DNA from: Cordylochernes scorpioides | Lineage: Eukaryota > Arthropoda > Arachnida > Pseudoscorpiones > Chernetidae | Length of the DNA: 64,000 nucleotides | Direction: 5' to 3' | Assembly: GCA_030710605.1 (NCBI GenBank) | Contig: CP092872.1 | Span: 7,181,763-7,245,762 of the forward strand | In this document: one piece after another, positions 30,420-42,985 of the stretch | Numbering within the stretch: position 1 is the stretch's first letter | Layout of the letters: each line of letters begins with the position of its first letter | Made by a program: the position numbers and the translations under genes | The notes under the pieces: generated by a model | Database searches by the model: none | Seen by the model: only the letters and a program-made list of their open reading frames with translations | What the model was told of the DNA's origin: nothing

Positions 30420-30745
30420 CATTGCAACAGATCTTGAAATCTAATGCTGCACATGACCGGTACAGAGCAGGAGGGACAAGCACTGGTTTTGTCTTCCCAA
30501 GAGAACAACAGTCTTTGATTTCCAGACTTAAGTCTGGTCATCTACGGACAATGACTTTCCAGAATGGTTGCAAGGTTTACCCACAATGTACTAAGTGCAA
30601 TTCTCAACCTGCAACCCCAAAATACATTATTGACTGTATTGACTCATCCATTGATGAGCTCTACTCTTCCCCAGCAGACACCATCAACAAGCTTTACAAG
30701 CTTGATACCCTGATATGATTGAGTGGAGATAAGAAAGAAGACAGA
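30420..30745 (+). mobile_element. LINE L2 ORF2 C-terminus and 3' end
   Basis: An intact 98-codon frame: RYRAGGTSTGFVFPREQQ, LKSGHLRTM, CTKC...CDSS-type zinc finger, ending INKLYKLDTLI and stop, then ATTGAGTGGAGATAAGAAAG. The best L2 reference in the window. The style is that of Jockey/I-group LINEs of arthropods. Confidence 0.85.
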
Positions 30746-30960
30746 CCTTGAATTTCTATAAAATGTTATGTCTCCAGATGGACACTTCTCAGTTTTCCAA
30801 AACCGGTATTGTGGCTTTGTCACTGACCCATGGTTGCAAGGACAATAGATGGTGTCTAGTTGTGACATTTTGAAGGGAGAGGTATCTTTATTCTTATAAA
30901 ACCTTATATGCATATATACCTCATAGCATCTCAAGACTAGATCCCATGTTGACTAATATA

Positions 30961-31918
30961 TACAGTGTACTCCGCTTATAACAAAGTCGGTTATAGCGAA
31001 ATTCCGCATATAGCGAATGAAATTGTCTGAACGAAAGAAAAGAAGGGCTTAAACCATTAAAAGAACTCTGGATATTGCGAAGTCGGATATAAAGAATTTT
31101 CGCTTATAACGAAGTGATTTGCATGTATAAATTTTTATTTTATCCGTTTATAACGAAGTTTTCTCATTTACCATTATAATTGACTAATATATTATGCATA
31201 ATATATATCAAATTACAACGTGTGAATGACACAAATTTAATGATACACAACAAATAAGTTAATAATATACAATTTTAAAATATGCAAACATATTATAAGT
31301 ATTTTTTTTACATTATTTAAACAAAATTAAATTGTTTAATAAACGCTTATATTTTATTAACGTTTACCATGGCAGGAGAACGAAAACAAACAAGAAACTC
31401 ACTATCTCTGTCAGTCAAGCTGCAAATCCTAAGAGAGATTGAAGTGTACTTATGCTGACGCTGACAATGACGTCGTTACAAATGCCATGTTATCCGATGT
31501 AGAAATTGTCGAGAGCATTCTTCAAGCAAAAGAAGAAGAAGAAACGGACCAAGTTGATGAAGAAGTAGACCCAATTGTCCACATTCCGCATCCAAAAGAG
31601 GTCTTGGAGAGCATTCAAACTCTGCGATTGTTTCTTCAATGTCAGGATGAGTCCAAGTCTCTTCATAGGCATCTGTCAGACTTGGACAACATCGAAAAGA
31701 GTGTTCAGCACTTGTTACTGACTTCTAAATGTCAAAAGAAAATCACAAACTACTTCTCCAAAAACACCTGATGAGGTTGTTATTGATCTTTGTGTTGCTC
31801 TTTTGAGTTGAATAGTAAATAAAATTATTGGTACAAAACATTTTTTTTTTCCAACTGCGGATATAACAAAGTGATTGTCATGGATAATGCGACTTCGTTA
31901 TAAGCGGAGTACACTGTA
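30961..31918 (+). mobile_element. Internally deleted Tigger-like transposon
   Basis: TIRs TACAGTGTACTCCGCTTATA and its complement bound 958 bp. Inside, ATG 31369 starts MAGERKQTRNSLSLSVKLQI, typical of the CENP-B/Tigger N-terminal helix-turn-helix. It runs into a C-terminal transposase remnant. The DDE catalytic core is missing, so it is non-autonomous. Confidence 0.85.
31369..31771 (+). pseudogene. Tigger-like transposase, core deleted
   Basis: N-terminal 29 codons (31369-31458) stop in one frame. The next frame (31439-31771) carries an acidic segment (AKEEEETDQVDEEVD), then LESIQTLRLFLQCQ and QKKITNYF, a typical Tigger C-terminus. The central catalytic domain is absent. Confidence 0.75.
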
Positions 31919-32119
31919 ATCCCATATTGACTAACCTAGCCTTATATAACCTTGTAGTATGTACCATGGTCTATAAAACAGGGACCAAGTCTCGTTACTT
32001 TCCACTTTAATGTATAAATACAAATAAAATCACTGTTTTCAAGTTTACTCTATCAATAAATTATCTATAAATATATAACATCAATATTTATATAAAATGA
32101 AAAGATTTAAAAGAACGAA

Positions 32120-32645
32120 TGTTTCTTTCATATATAATACAAACTTCAACTGCCCTTACTGTGATGAAAAAATATATTGGGAGGGCTCTTGGCTCATCAG
32201 TGGTGAACCCTCCCAGCGGTTTCGCCAATTTAATCCACCAGACCGCTTCTCAGAGCTCTAATACTGTATTGGACGATTCTGCTTATATACGCAGCAATGA
32301 AGAATGGAATCTCAGAACAGAGCTCTTAGAAGCATGGCGTCTGTTCCTCATGTCAGAGGCGGCCATTTCTTTTGGAGCTAAGTCGGCCTGCCACTGAGTA
32401 GTGCCCCTAGTCTTAATGACAAAGGCAGACGCATTCTACTTCACCCAATTATGATGGTTGTCAAACAGACACAATCAAGGGTCACAACTTGATACCCTAA
32501 TATGATTGAGTGGAGATAAGAAAGAAGAAGAAGAAGCGGTCTGGTGGATTAAATTGGCGAAACCGCTGGGAGGGTTCACCACTGATGAGCCAAGCCCTCC
32601 CAATATATTTTTTCATCGCAGTAAGGGCAGTAGAAGCATGTATTA
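32120..32645. mobile_element. Sx repeat between inverted CPYC-family arms
   Basis: 32120-32290 is a plus-strand CPYC copy and 32535-32645 a minus-strand copy; an Sx repeat (32325-32535, ending GAGATAAGAAAGAAG) lies between. Both arms share GCGGTTTCGCC and CTCATCAGTGGTGAACC. Confidence 0.7.
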
Positions 32646-34730
32646 TGTATAAAAGAAACCATTTGTGCTTTTAAATCTTTTCATTTTATATATATAGATG
32701 GCGCGTTATTGATTTGTGTTAATCAATATTTATATACTCTTTATATATAGTCATATTATATACCCTTTTATCTTCATTTTTAAACATATTATTGTTTTAT
32801 TATTCAACCTTGTATGCAACATAAGGTAACATGGCCAAATCAATAATGGTTACCTATGTTTCTGATCTATAATCCGTATTGTACCATATCACTTTATGTG
32901 TGTCAGTTTTGACAATTTTGACAATTTATATAAATAGAGGTATATAAAATGCATAGCATGAATAATGTAAAATGCATATTTTTATAGGCTTCTTTTTATA
33001 TATACGATTTCTATTATTTTTCAAAATCATAACAAAAAGTCATAACAAGGGTTATGGCTATAAAAAATTTTGACTTTATGAAGCAGAAGATGAATGTATG
33101 GTTTCTTAATTCGGCTATTTTATACATACCGGAGGCATTTAATTAAATTTAAATATATGTTATATAGAATACCCCTTGTTAGATGTGAATAGGGTTAATG
33201 TTTTTAAACCATAACGGCTTTAAAACTATGGCGCGCAAAGCGATAAAACATATAAAAATGTATAGTTTAGCATTTGGCGCGCCCTACCCGTGTATAGGTG
33301 ATTAAATTTTCGCTAATGATGTTTGGGGATATTATGCAAAAAAAAAAAAAGTAATGTATTTTCAATAAAGAACTCGATAATGCAGAATTTGTGACGAAAT
33401 AAACGTAATATTACATCTCAAAAACAAACTAGAAAAAAAATGTGTACCAAATTGAGTTCTTTGAAAAAAAATAAACAAAATAATTTCTTACCTTTTATTG
33501 ACAAAGGTTCATGAATTTAAATACATATAATATTAATTAAATGTTTTTAATTGTTACGAATGATATGCGAATAAGGTCTTTAAAAATAAAAACACCAAAA
33601 CTTCACATTCAAATTAAATGAAAACAATACATGATGTTTAAAAATTATATTTCATGAAAACGCTTCATAAACTTAACAAAGGGTGGCGCTTATTTCAGGA
33701 AATAGTAAAATTAGAAAATATAGTCAAATTGTATTAAATTTGAATTTAAAATTTTGAAAGTCTGAACCCATATAAATATATATTGATTTTATTTTCTGGT
33801 AGTTACATCTAATTTTATAGTTATTTATATCTTATACATTTGACAAATTATATGAAAAAATTCTAAAATTCTGTGAGATTTATATAGAAAATGTTCAATG
33901 ATATAAAGAAAATAAACGTGTTTATTTTCGCGAGAACACCCTTAATACGGCAATTAAATAACAAGAATACGAAATTATAAAGATACTCTAATATATAATA
34001 TAGTTTTAAAATATATACACAGAGTTTCAAACAAAAATGATATTAATATATTATCAAGTTTAACTAATAAAGAATAAATATAGCATTCTCATTAGAGATT
34101 ATTTGAAATATAAAAATCTTTAATTTTTCTAACAGCTGCAAAAAAAAAAAACATAAAGGAGAGTACTTTGTTAAACACTTTCCTAAATTTGATTACTTTT
34201 TTTTATAGATGATCCTGAGGTGCAGCTTATTTACTTCCCAAATATTTCGTAACACTGGAAACTTATTGACAATGGAAATGTTCTTGATTCTTTATATTTC
34301 AATATCAAAATATCTTTACTTTACATAAACAATTAGGAAGCAATATTTGAGTGAAGTAAGAAAAAAAATCAACCATAAAAAAGCTGCCTTTCACTATTGG
34401 CAGTGAAAGGGGTAGCAGGAAATAGATTTTTCCTTCTGTCTATGAAATAAAAAATAAACGCTTAATTGCTTGAGCAGTTTTTTATATTGAGAAATGTTTG
34501 ACTGATAAGAGGTATATTTGATGTGAAAACTTATTATACATAGGAATGACCCTTGCTATAGTTCAAGAATTTCAAGTTAGGCACTTTCTGAGAAATGTTA
34601 TATCTTTGTTCCAATTTTTAAGAGGCAGTTCTATAAATGCTATCATTTGTCACACAAGTGCCTTGCGGTTGCATGTCTGCAACTGTAGCTTCACCCCATA
34701 CTGCCCAGTTACACAGCAAGTAGTGTTGCG
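32646..34730. other. AT-rich gene-free stretch
   Basis: About 2 kb of strongly AT-rich DNA with many short A/T runs, no frame over about 60 codons with recognisable content, and no known repeat ends. Confidence 0.6.
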
Positions 34731-37700
34731 TTCCCGGTTTGGATAGATGAAAAGGGAGGATACACGATGTGACTTATTAAAGTTTCCTTACTTAAGTATA
34801 TATATATATAGCAATTTAGGCCAACAACCCATATATATAACCCGCAGCAAGACCTTAATGTTGTATAATAGAAGCACAGCTGTCAATGATGCACTATCGA
34901 CATATGTCTTTACATCATCACATGTAATGCAATTTGTGCAAACAGGATAAATAAAAAAAAAGGGGGGGAACTCTGTAATTGATTAAGAGTTGAGCTAAAG
35001 CAGGGATCGAGCATATAATATTGTCAGAACAAAGGTCTAAAGATGGAAACAGCCACGACACTAGTATACAATTTCATCAGACAACCCATGAAATCGTTAT
35101 TAAATTGGACAATTTATAAAGACTCCTTCTGGAGGTTTAGCAACCCACTGAAGACGCTGGGAGCTATTTCATAGAGAAAAATTATAGCAACAGATCTCTA
35201 TAATTTCTACAGATCAACTGTAAATAGATTCATATTAAGGCATTTTTTTATAGCCCAAATAACACAAACAATAGTCAAACATACAAATCTGTTGCATCAT
35301 GCCGTACCCTCCTAACAGCGTAACAATAGCCCAAGGAATCAGAAAATATGGTATAATGGTAAATATGATGGAATAACGCACTGAAACACAAAAAAGTACA
35401 AACATTACTAAAACCTGACAGATAGATACCCTCAAAGTAGCCCTAATAAAGTCGTAATTTGCAACTGTCGCTGTGTCAATATATCACAGCAAAGATATAG
35501 TACACAACTCTATTCCAACAGAGTCAGTAGTTCTATATTTAGTACAATTTGTGAAATTAAGGTGTGGGGGGGTAGTACCATAAAGCAAAAGGAATGAAAT
35601 ATGTATGAGGGGAAACAAGAAGATTTCTCTAGATATTTATTTAAATAAATTAAAATTTGGGAACATGTCTATGTCGCGTTCCCTATTTTAGACCTACGAG
35701 AACGGAGCATGTAGGGAGTGACTTAGTACAATTTCCTTATTAAAATTTGCGAGCATAACCTTGCGACAACAATGTCAACACCATCCTCGGAATGTATGTT
35801 GTGCCTAAAAAAAAATTTTCCTTATTAAGACTGCAAGTGTAACATTTTTGACAGCAACTCCCCTACCACTGTCGCGTTCCCTATTTTAGACCTACGAAAA
35901 CGGAGCATGTAGACAGTGACTTAGTAAAAGTCTTTTATAAAGAAATCTGTAAGTGTAACGTTTGACAACAGGGCCTCTACCACAATAGGTAAAGTGTTTG
36001 ATATTGAGATAAACAATGTAGAGCTTGAGCATATAAAACTATAACTTAAAGGATGGAAATGGAATATCAGACAACATACAAGGCACAGAAGGATTTTGAG
36101 AAATGCAGCTCCAAGTAAAAAGTTTCCATGTCGGCGTGAGAAGGGCCCCTCAGGGGAGGCCCCGTTGATGGACTCTTCCTGGGATGTATGGGGGCGTCGG
36201 GAATAGCGCGGGAACTAACGGTGTCTCAGGAATGTGGGGGTCCAACGTCCATTCTCCCCCCTGCTTCTTCCTCCATGAAAGAGAAAATGGCGGACCCTTC
36301 CTCGTTGTCTCAACTTATCCTTTTAAGAAAATCGCCTTCTAACGATTTAGCCACCTACTGAAGACGCTGGTAGCTATTTCATAGGGGAAATTATAGCAAC
36401 AGATCTCTATAATTTCTACAGATCAATAGATTCACAATAAGGCGTTTATAATCCAAATTACACAGACAATAGTCAAATAATATACCTGATGGAATGCAAC
36501 CAATACAACAGAATGTATATAGGCGGAACCCGACAGACAAATAATAGATAGGATGGATGGGCGCACCAGATCCAAAAAAGAAAATAGAAATGATAGCAAT
36601 TAAACGTACACTTCCCCATATCTGATAAAGTAATTCTTGTTTCAATAACCATGTTCCATAGCTAACTCTAATTTCATAAGTTAAATTATTATATAATAAG
36701 TTTCCTTAGTTTAGAAATATGTAAATAGTCTATGCTTGGCATATAACAAGATGTTAATAGTTCCTTTATGAAAATTTTTTTTTGTAAAGATGTAAATACA
36801 TTAGATAAATATGTTGGGGCACGTTTTTTTTGTAACCATACCCCAACAGAAGGCGTATGTATGATCAAATCAAATGGATACATGGCTTCCCTCCACATAG
36901 ACTTACAGACCATTTTTTTTTTTGCCCAGAAACTTAGACACTTGGTGACACCAGACTTCCATGCCGAAAGCTGATGCCTGGTAAAGAAGAAGACATCCAG
37001 AGACATCCGAGCTGGAAACTGTTGTTTCATATGTACATATATTCCCCTCACCAAAAATTTAGGTAAAGGTGACCAGAAAAAAAAAAAAAAGGAGAAAAAT
37101 GGAGAAGGAAGATCTCTAAAGACTGAAACTTATAAAATATCCTTCCAGAGAAAGGAAAGCATCACATTACAGTCCAGGTAAAAAGGGCCTGGGTCAATTT
37201 TAGCCAAGACGGGGGGGCGATATATATACCATCCCGAGAAAAAGGGAGGATTGTATTTCAACCCATGTGGAAAGACGGGGGGAGGGAGTCTGAAATCTTA
37301 CACTACCGCAGGGGTTGTTTCTCTCTTTAGATTTTTTTGTTTTGGTAATACTATATGTTCTATTTTGAAGGGAAGAGGCCTGGGGCGTCTATGAAATTGA
37401 TACTGGAGCCGTTGGCCATTTTGATTGGTGTTTCTTTCGGCGAATGAAAATGGAGAATGAGATGATATAAAAGAAGGTTCTTTGCCAAAAGGCAGGATTC
37501 GATCGGAGTCGCTCAGTGAAAAGACAGTCTGTAGACAGGAGACCTTTGCCGGCACTTTCGAGAAAGGTAAGCCATTTGTCATTATGACTTAGCGCCCCCC
37601 CCCTTTTTTTTGTGTAGTAGCCAACCTAGATTTCGCATGGGCCCTAAAGGGCTATAAAGTAACTTCAGGTCACCTCTATCTAAATTTTACTATGTAAATA

Positions 37701-38347
37701 GCATATCTCGTCAGTATAGACATGTTCCCAAATTTTAAGATATTTAAATAAATATCTAGAGAAATTTTCTTGTGTTCTCTGTTACCTATTTCATACATAA
37801 TTTGCTTTATGGTGATATTCCAACTGTTTAAATGAAATGTTGTATGTTTATTACCTATTTGAAGGGAATGTTACTAATAATCAAGTCTCCCATAAATTAC
37901 CGGCCACATACATTGCCGCGAGTGTCTGTGTTTCAGTGTTTTATAGATTGCCCAATTTAATAACGATTTCATGGGTTGTCTGATAATATTGTATAATAGT
38001 GTCGCGGCTGTTTCCATCTTTAGACCATTGTTCTGACAATATTATATGCTCGATCCTTGCTTTAGCTCAACTCTTAATCAATTACAGAGTTTTTCCCCCC
38101 TTTTCTTTTTTTATTTATTTTATTTATCCTGTTTGCATAAATTGCATTACATGTGATGATGTAAAGACATATGCCGATAGTGCATCACTGACAGCTGTGC
38201 TGCTATTATACAACATTAAGGTCTTGCTGTGGGTTATATACATGGGGTTGTTGGCCTAAATTGCTATATATATATATACTTAAGTAAGGAAACTTTTAAT
38301 AAGTCACATCGTGTATCCTCCCTTTTCAACTATCCAAACCGGGGAAC
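34731..38347. mobile_element. Unidentified element with long inverted arms
   Basis: Outer arms 34731-35118 and about 37945-38347 are reverse complements (GTTCCCGGTTTGGATAG and CTATCCAAACCGGGGAAC ends). Inner arms 35556-35670 and 37718-37813 also pair. Between left arms lies about 430 bp not found on the right, part of which repeats at 36330-36490. A TGTCGCGTTCCCTATTTTAG block occurs at 35672 and 35873. No recognisable protein. It may be rearranged LTR material. Confidence 0.6.
37420..37575 (+). promoter_or_regulatory. Promoter-like patch with TATA box and splice donor
   Basis: GATTGG (reverse CCAAT box, about 37423) precedes GATATAAAAG (about 37464-37473). About 95 bp on is AGAAAGGTAAGCC, a strong splice-donor match. 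The spacing fits a Pol II promoter with a short non-coding first exon, as in some LTR elements. It lies 3.9 kb upstream of gag on the same strand. Confidence 0.4.
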
Positions 38348-41300
38348 CCATCAATGTCGCCCGCCGCGGGGCTCGAATTTAGTATATGTTTCTTCCCCTA
38401 TACTTTAGAAATATATACCTAATGAAAAGCCATACTATTTTTAAGTATTGGTGAAGTAGTCCACGCATCCTGAGATTAACAGTCTATTATAAATCGTGAA
38501 TTTTAATTTACGCTTTCCGTTTCACTGGCATTTTATCAGGCAATGAAAGTTATGTTGAGGCGGTGTATACCGCATCTCTCGCCGCTGTCTTTTACGATTC
38601 ACATTGTTTGTGGCAAAAACCTTAATATTATCATTGATTTCTGATATCAAAGTAAAACGTCTATGGGGATGAGTATCTTTTATTCTGGTCTTCTCGAGCT
38701 TTCGAGCTTGTCCGCCCTTCTACAGGAGAAACATATACAATATATCAAGAAAATATGACGTCGCCTGATGCTAAAACTATTATGATTCTATGTACATATA
38801 TATATATACATTAGAAAGTTTTGCATATTATTTGTTTTCTTAAGACATATTTTTTTGGATTAAGGTATTACACATATTCTACTATTGTTTGCTATATTCT
38901 ATGAATTATCTTATAGGTTAGAAATTCTATTATTTAAGTAGTTTTATAATAGTTATTGGCTATTACATATAAGTTACTTATATTATTGTTGATATTATTA
39001 GCTGGTACTAGGATATATTGTGTTATATGTTTCGGGCAAATCTATTTCTATTAATGCTATTGTGTTTTCTGAATAATAGAGAATCAATTATAAGCCTTTG
39101 ATATTTGCTGTTTATGTTATTGTAATGTATTCTAGGTTCTCCTAATGCGAAAGTGTGACCTGTTCCTTTGCAGTATTGGAAAATTAGAGACCTATTGTCT
39201 TGATTAATAACGTTGCGTCTATTGCAACCGACCTTTTTTTTTTTTTTCATGATGCCGCCAACTGCATATGATCTTAAATATCCTATATACACTCTGACAA
39301 GGGAAGGTTATCCTGAATTGACAAATGTACAATTTTTGTCTATAGTAGAGATTTCCAAGATTCTATTTCTGAAACATTTTTTTTTTTTTTGGATGAAGAC
39401 AAATAAAACCATCTTGATAGTATTGAATTTTACAGTAAATACATTTGCCAGCAGAAGGCATGATGAGATTACATGAAATTTAAACCAGTTATATGCTTAG
39501 TATGTTCCTTCAGTTGTAATTTGACACCGTCTTGAAATAAAGAAATTGGACGGTGCGCTATATCTTGATGCTGGATATTTCTGTGTCAGAAAGGTGTAGT
39601 TATTCTGTTTAATGAGAATTCCAATAATTATCGAAATTTAGCAGATTATCATTGGGGATTTGAACAACTGTCTTGAAAATTTTTGAACAGCCCGAGTAGA
39701 TAGAAGAGTCCTAGAGTTAGAGTGGAGAATTAGTAGTACAGACTGACCACTCGACGCAGATAACTCTAGGGAACAATTACTGTGTTAATCCGCCGTAGAC
39801 AAGAAGAACATTGATTCTCAGGATACTCGATAGGCAGAATTTTGAGAATTGATAAAGTCATAGTTAAAGTTTACACAGGCATGTGGGAGTAAAGACAGTG
39901 ATTTAAAGAGGCAGCCTTGTGTCTTAAACACTTTTAGTGGAAGCAGATGCCACTGCAAATATTCAGGTCTAATAATTTCCAAATTTGAAGTCATGCATGA
40001 CGGGTTAGCACGGGATTGACGCCTGGACGGGTTTTCACTGGGATTAATCGAGCCTGCGAAAGAACTAGAAGAAGTGTGACATGTCACACCACTGTACTAA
40101 GATAATAATTGAGAAGATTTATGTTGAGCCAACTGAAATTAGTAAAGAATTAAGAGATTAAGGTCTTATTCTTTGAGTTTTACACTAATTTCAATTACGC
40201 GATATGGACGGCGTTATAAGTTGGGTGGAAATGATTCGGCCGCAATGGGATGGTCTCCTGGAGATTGGTACGATCAAATAATACTTATTGAATGCCGGGC
40301 GGGATCGCATAAAGCATTAAATGACATCGAGAAATGCTTAAAGAAACACCCTAGAAGATTGGGGATCGACAAAATGACGACATGGAAAATGCTCAACATT
40401 GTACATTGGCAGCAAAATGATATCTTGCTATTGTATGGACGACCACTCCTTCCTGAAATGTGCAGCGGATGTTAGTCCCAGAATTAGGTCCTTTGAGGCG
40501 ACACTTTCCTTTGCAGATGACATAAAGACGCATGACAAAACAGCACACGAGCATTTAAACTAGCTTCAATTCCTGCCATTAATTAATTTAGTTGACCAAT
40601 AGCTATAGAACCGCTGGAGACCTCCATACCCTGTGTGAATATTTTAGTGAGAAATGAGCGATTCAATTCCATGAGCCATGAGGTATCCTGTAAGATCAGA
40701 GATGTACCCCATTCAATTTTTTTTTTATAGTAGCCAGTGCGAGATATTTCCAGAATGTTTTTTTTTTTTTTTTAACTGTCATATAATTCGGAAACTAGAA
40801 AACTACACTATTTTGATACAGTTTACATCTAGCATCCATGTGAACTCAATATGACTATTGAACGTAGATTGAAGATTAATGAGCGAGCCAACCTAAAGAG
40901 AACGAGTTTAATAGGCTTACAATCAGTAGTTGAAACAGACTATTCGCACAATTTTGTTATGTTCTCCCTCTAGCTGATCTATGACATTATAGATTTTTTT
41001 TTAACAAGGTGACTACCCCGTCGAGTGTATATGAAGGTATAAAGGTTTAAAGGTCATAGGCTATTGGAATAATAATACACTAGTAATAATTATAGTCCAT
41101 TCTGATGTACAGTAGAGACAGTGAGAACAGCGCCTCTACCATCATGGCTAGTTAGTTTCAATACACCCAGAAAGAGCATTGATCTAAGATTACTATCCAC
41201 CCACATGGATGAACATGTACCTCTCCCATTTCCTTTCCCTTTTGGGCCATGAACCCATCTTTCACCCCTCGGTTCCCTGCCCCCATTAATACATGAGATT

Positions 41301-41360
41301 CTCTTCTCCAATCCCCACTACTAATCTGGAATATTTCAGACAGCAGACTGAGAGAGAACC
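38348..41360. other. Unassigned stretch upstream of gag
   Basis: No recognisable gene. A 100-codon plus frame (40173-40475, starting MSFTLISITRYGRRYK) has no domain I know. Several poly-T runs and (TA)n occur. It may be leader sequence of the LTR element or unique DNA. Confidence 0.4.
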
Positions 41361-42340
41361 ATGCACCCTGGAGATGACCCCTCACCCAGCCAGACGCCGT
41401 TGCCGTCTGCGCTATACCATTTGGAGAAGTTTGAGGGAAATGGGCTCATACCATTCGACAAGTTCATCCGGGACTTCGAATTGGTCTACGATGTGAAAGC
41501 CCTGGATGATTCTAGGAGAAGGATCCTCCTGGACAATCACCTTCGAGGAGCTGCGAGAGAGTTCGCCCTCCAGGCCTCCCAGATCAAACTGGGATACAAC
41601 GAATTAAAGGAAAACCTGGAACAGAGATTCTCCAGGAGGGCCCCAAGAGAGAAGCCAGGAAGAAGTTCTTCTCCTGTAGACAAAGGCCCGGAGAAAAGGT
41701 TAAGGAATACGCGAACAGAGTGCGGAGCCTTGCCTCAGAAGCCGAGTCAGATGGCCTGAGGATCGACATCACTGAGGTCGCTGATATCTTCCTCACTGGA
41801 CTCTGTCCAAACCTGTGGCAGAGAGCCCACCAACTCCAGAATGAGTCATGGGAGGTAATTGTGAGCAGTCTCCACCAGATCGAAGAAAGGGATGACGAGT
41901 ACTCCAGATGCCAAATGGAAGATGAAGAGGGGAGTGCCAGGAAGTTGAGGGAGTTGACGAGCCAGATGGCCCGGCTGGAATCCAAGTTAAAGAACCTGGA
42001 GACGGAAAACCAGGACCTGAGGAGGACCCACAGGGAGCAACCCAGGATAAATATGGGAAACAGGTGGGACACCAACCAGGCCAGAGGTTTCCAGCGGAGA
42101 GGAGGTTCCGCTCAGAACAACCAGCCCACTATACAAGGGACCAGGCAGGAGAGACCCCAACAGAACCCCAACGGTAGAGCCCCACAAGAACAGCGCAAGG
42201 AAGGCCCTCCAGCAACAACCAAGGGAGGAGCGCCAAGGAGGTATGAGGGCCCCGAAGCAACGCGGACACCCATCAGGTGCTTCAGATGCGGGGAGACAGG
42301 CCACATGGCAAGAATTTGCACAGCCATGACAAAAAAATAG
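41361..42340 (+). pseudogene. gag: Gypsy-like gag, one frameshift
   Basis: Structural protein gene of an LTR retrotransposon. ATG 41361 opens a capsid-type region (FIRDFELVYDVKALDD). The frame breaks between about 41630 and 41650 in a G/C-rich run, and the rest continues in another frame (FLTGLCPNLW). A Leu/Glu-rich coiled-coil segment follows, then a Pro/Gln/Gly-rich linker and a CCHC zinc knuckle, CFRCGETGHMARIC. The gag stop is 42338-42340. Confidence 0.85.
42331..42337 (+). promoter_or_regulatory. Putative -1 frameshift site at gag end
   Basis: Seven A's, in gag frame A-AAA-AAA, lie directly before the gag TAG. The protease frame is -1 to gag and open across this point. The heptamer is a recognised type of slippery sequence, so the protease is probably made by -1 frameshifting. 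Confidence 0.6.
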
Positions 42341-42885
42341 GTCCGGCTTGCCTCAAAGCAGGGAATGGGGGAACTCTAGCCGGCCTACCTGTAATCACTT
42401 GTACATTTGTAGATAAAGGTTGGTCTCTGAGCAATAGGACTATCAGACTAATTATCGATACAGGCTCAGAGGCCAACATTGTAAATATAGATTCCTTGGA
42501 TATTAGCGCTGAAGGTTTGGGTAAACCCACCTTCCTTAAGGGGATTAGTGGGAGTGAGTTAAGGTCACTGGGGAGTGAGTTAATAGAGGTTAGGGCCTAT
42601 ATCAGGGGAAAACCCATCAGGGAAGTAAAAACAACATTTGAATACTGCCATCTAGGTGGGCTAGGCTTTGATGGAATCCTAGGTATGCCAGGATTCAAGG
42701 CTCTAAGACTCACTCTCAACCATGATGGAAGCGTCAGATCAGACTTTGAGCAGGACGAAGAACCGACTAAGTCGGCCTTCCTGTCCTCGTTACAGGCCAG
42801 TGAGGTGCCTGTCAGACCACCCAGTATACCTCTACATAAAATCAGGACAGGGGAAGACGTCCTTAGGGCATATAGTCACTGTTCT
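42334..42885 (+). CDS. pol: Retrotransposon protease (pol start), cut by gap
   Basis: Frame -1 to gag, open to the gap. Carries the aspartic protease active site IIDTGSEANIV (about 42455) and, downstream, FDGILGMPGF, the family's ILG motif. Reverse transcriptase and later domains are not visible because the sequence ends at the Ns. The frame after the gap is unrelated. Confidence 0.85.
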
Positions 42886-42985
42886 NNNNNNNNNNNNNNN
42901 NNNNNNNNNNNNNNNNNNNNNNNNNNNNNNNNNNNNNNNNNNNNNNNNNNNNNNNNNNNNNNNNNNNNNNNNNNNNNNNNNNNNN
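42886..42985. other. Assembly gap, exactly 100 N
   Basis: Exactly one hundred Ns, the conventional placeholder for a scaffold join of unknown length. Left of it is mid-pol of a retroelement; right of it is unrelated sequence leading to the last visible Pds5 exon. Confidence 0.98.

Noticed and set aside
40173-40475. 100-codon frame as a gene
   Set aside because: No recognisable domain, splice context or repeat relation; recorded only as unassigned sequence.
41584-42304. Minus-strand frames of 105 and 163 codons
   Set aside because: Antisense shadows of gag, which has the zinc knuckle and coiled-coil features on the plus strand.
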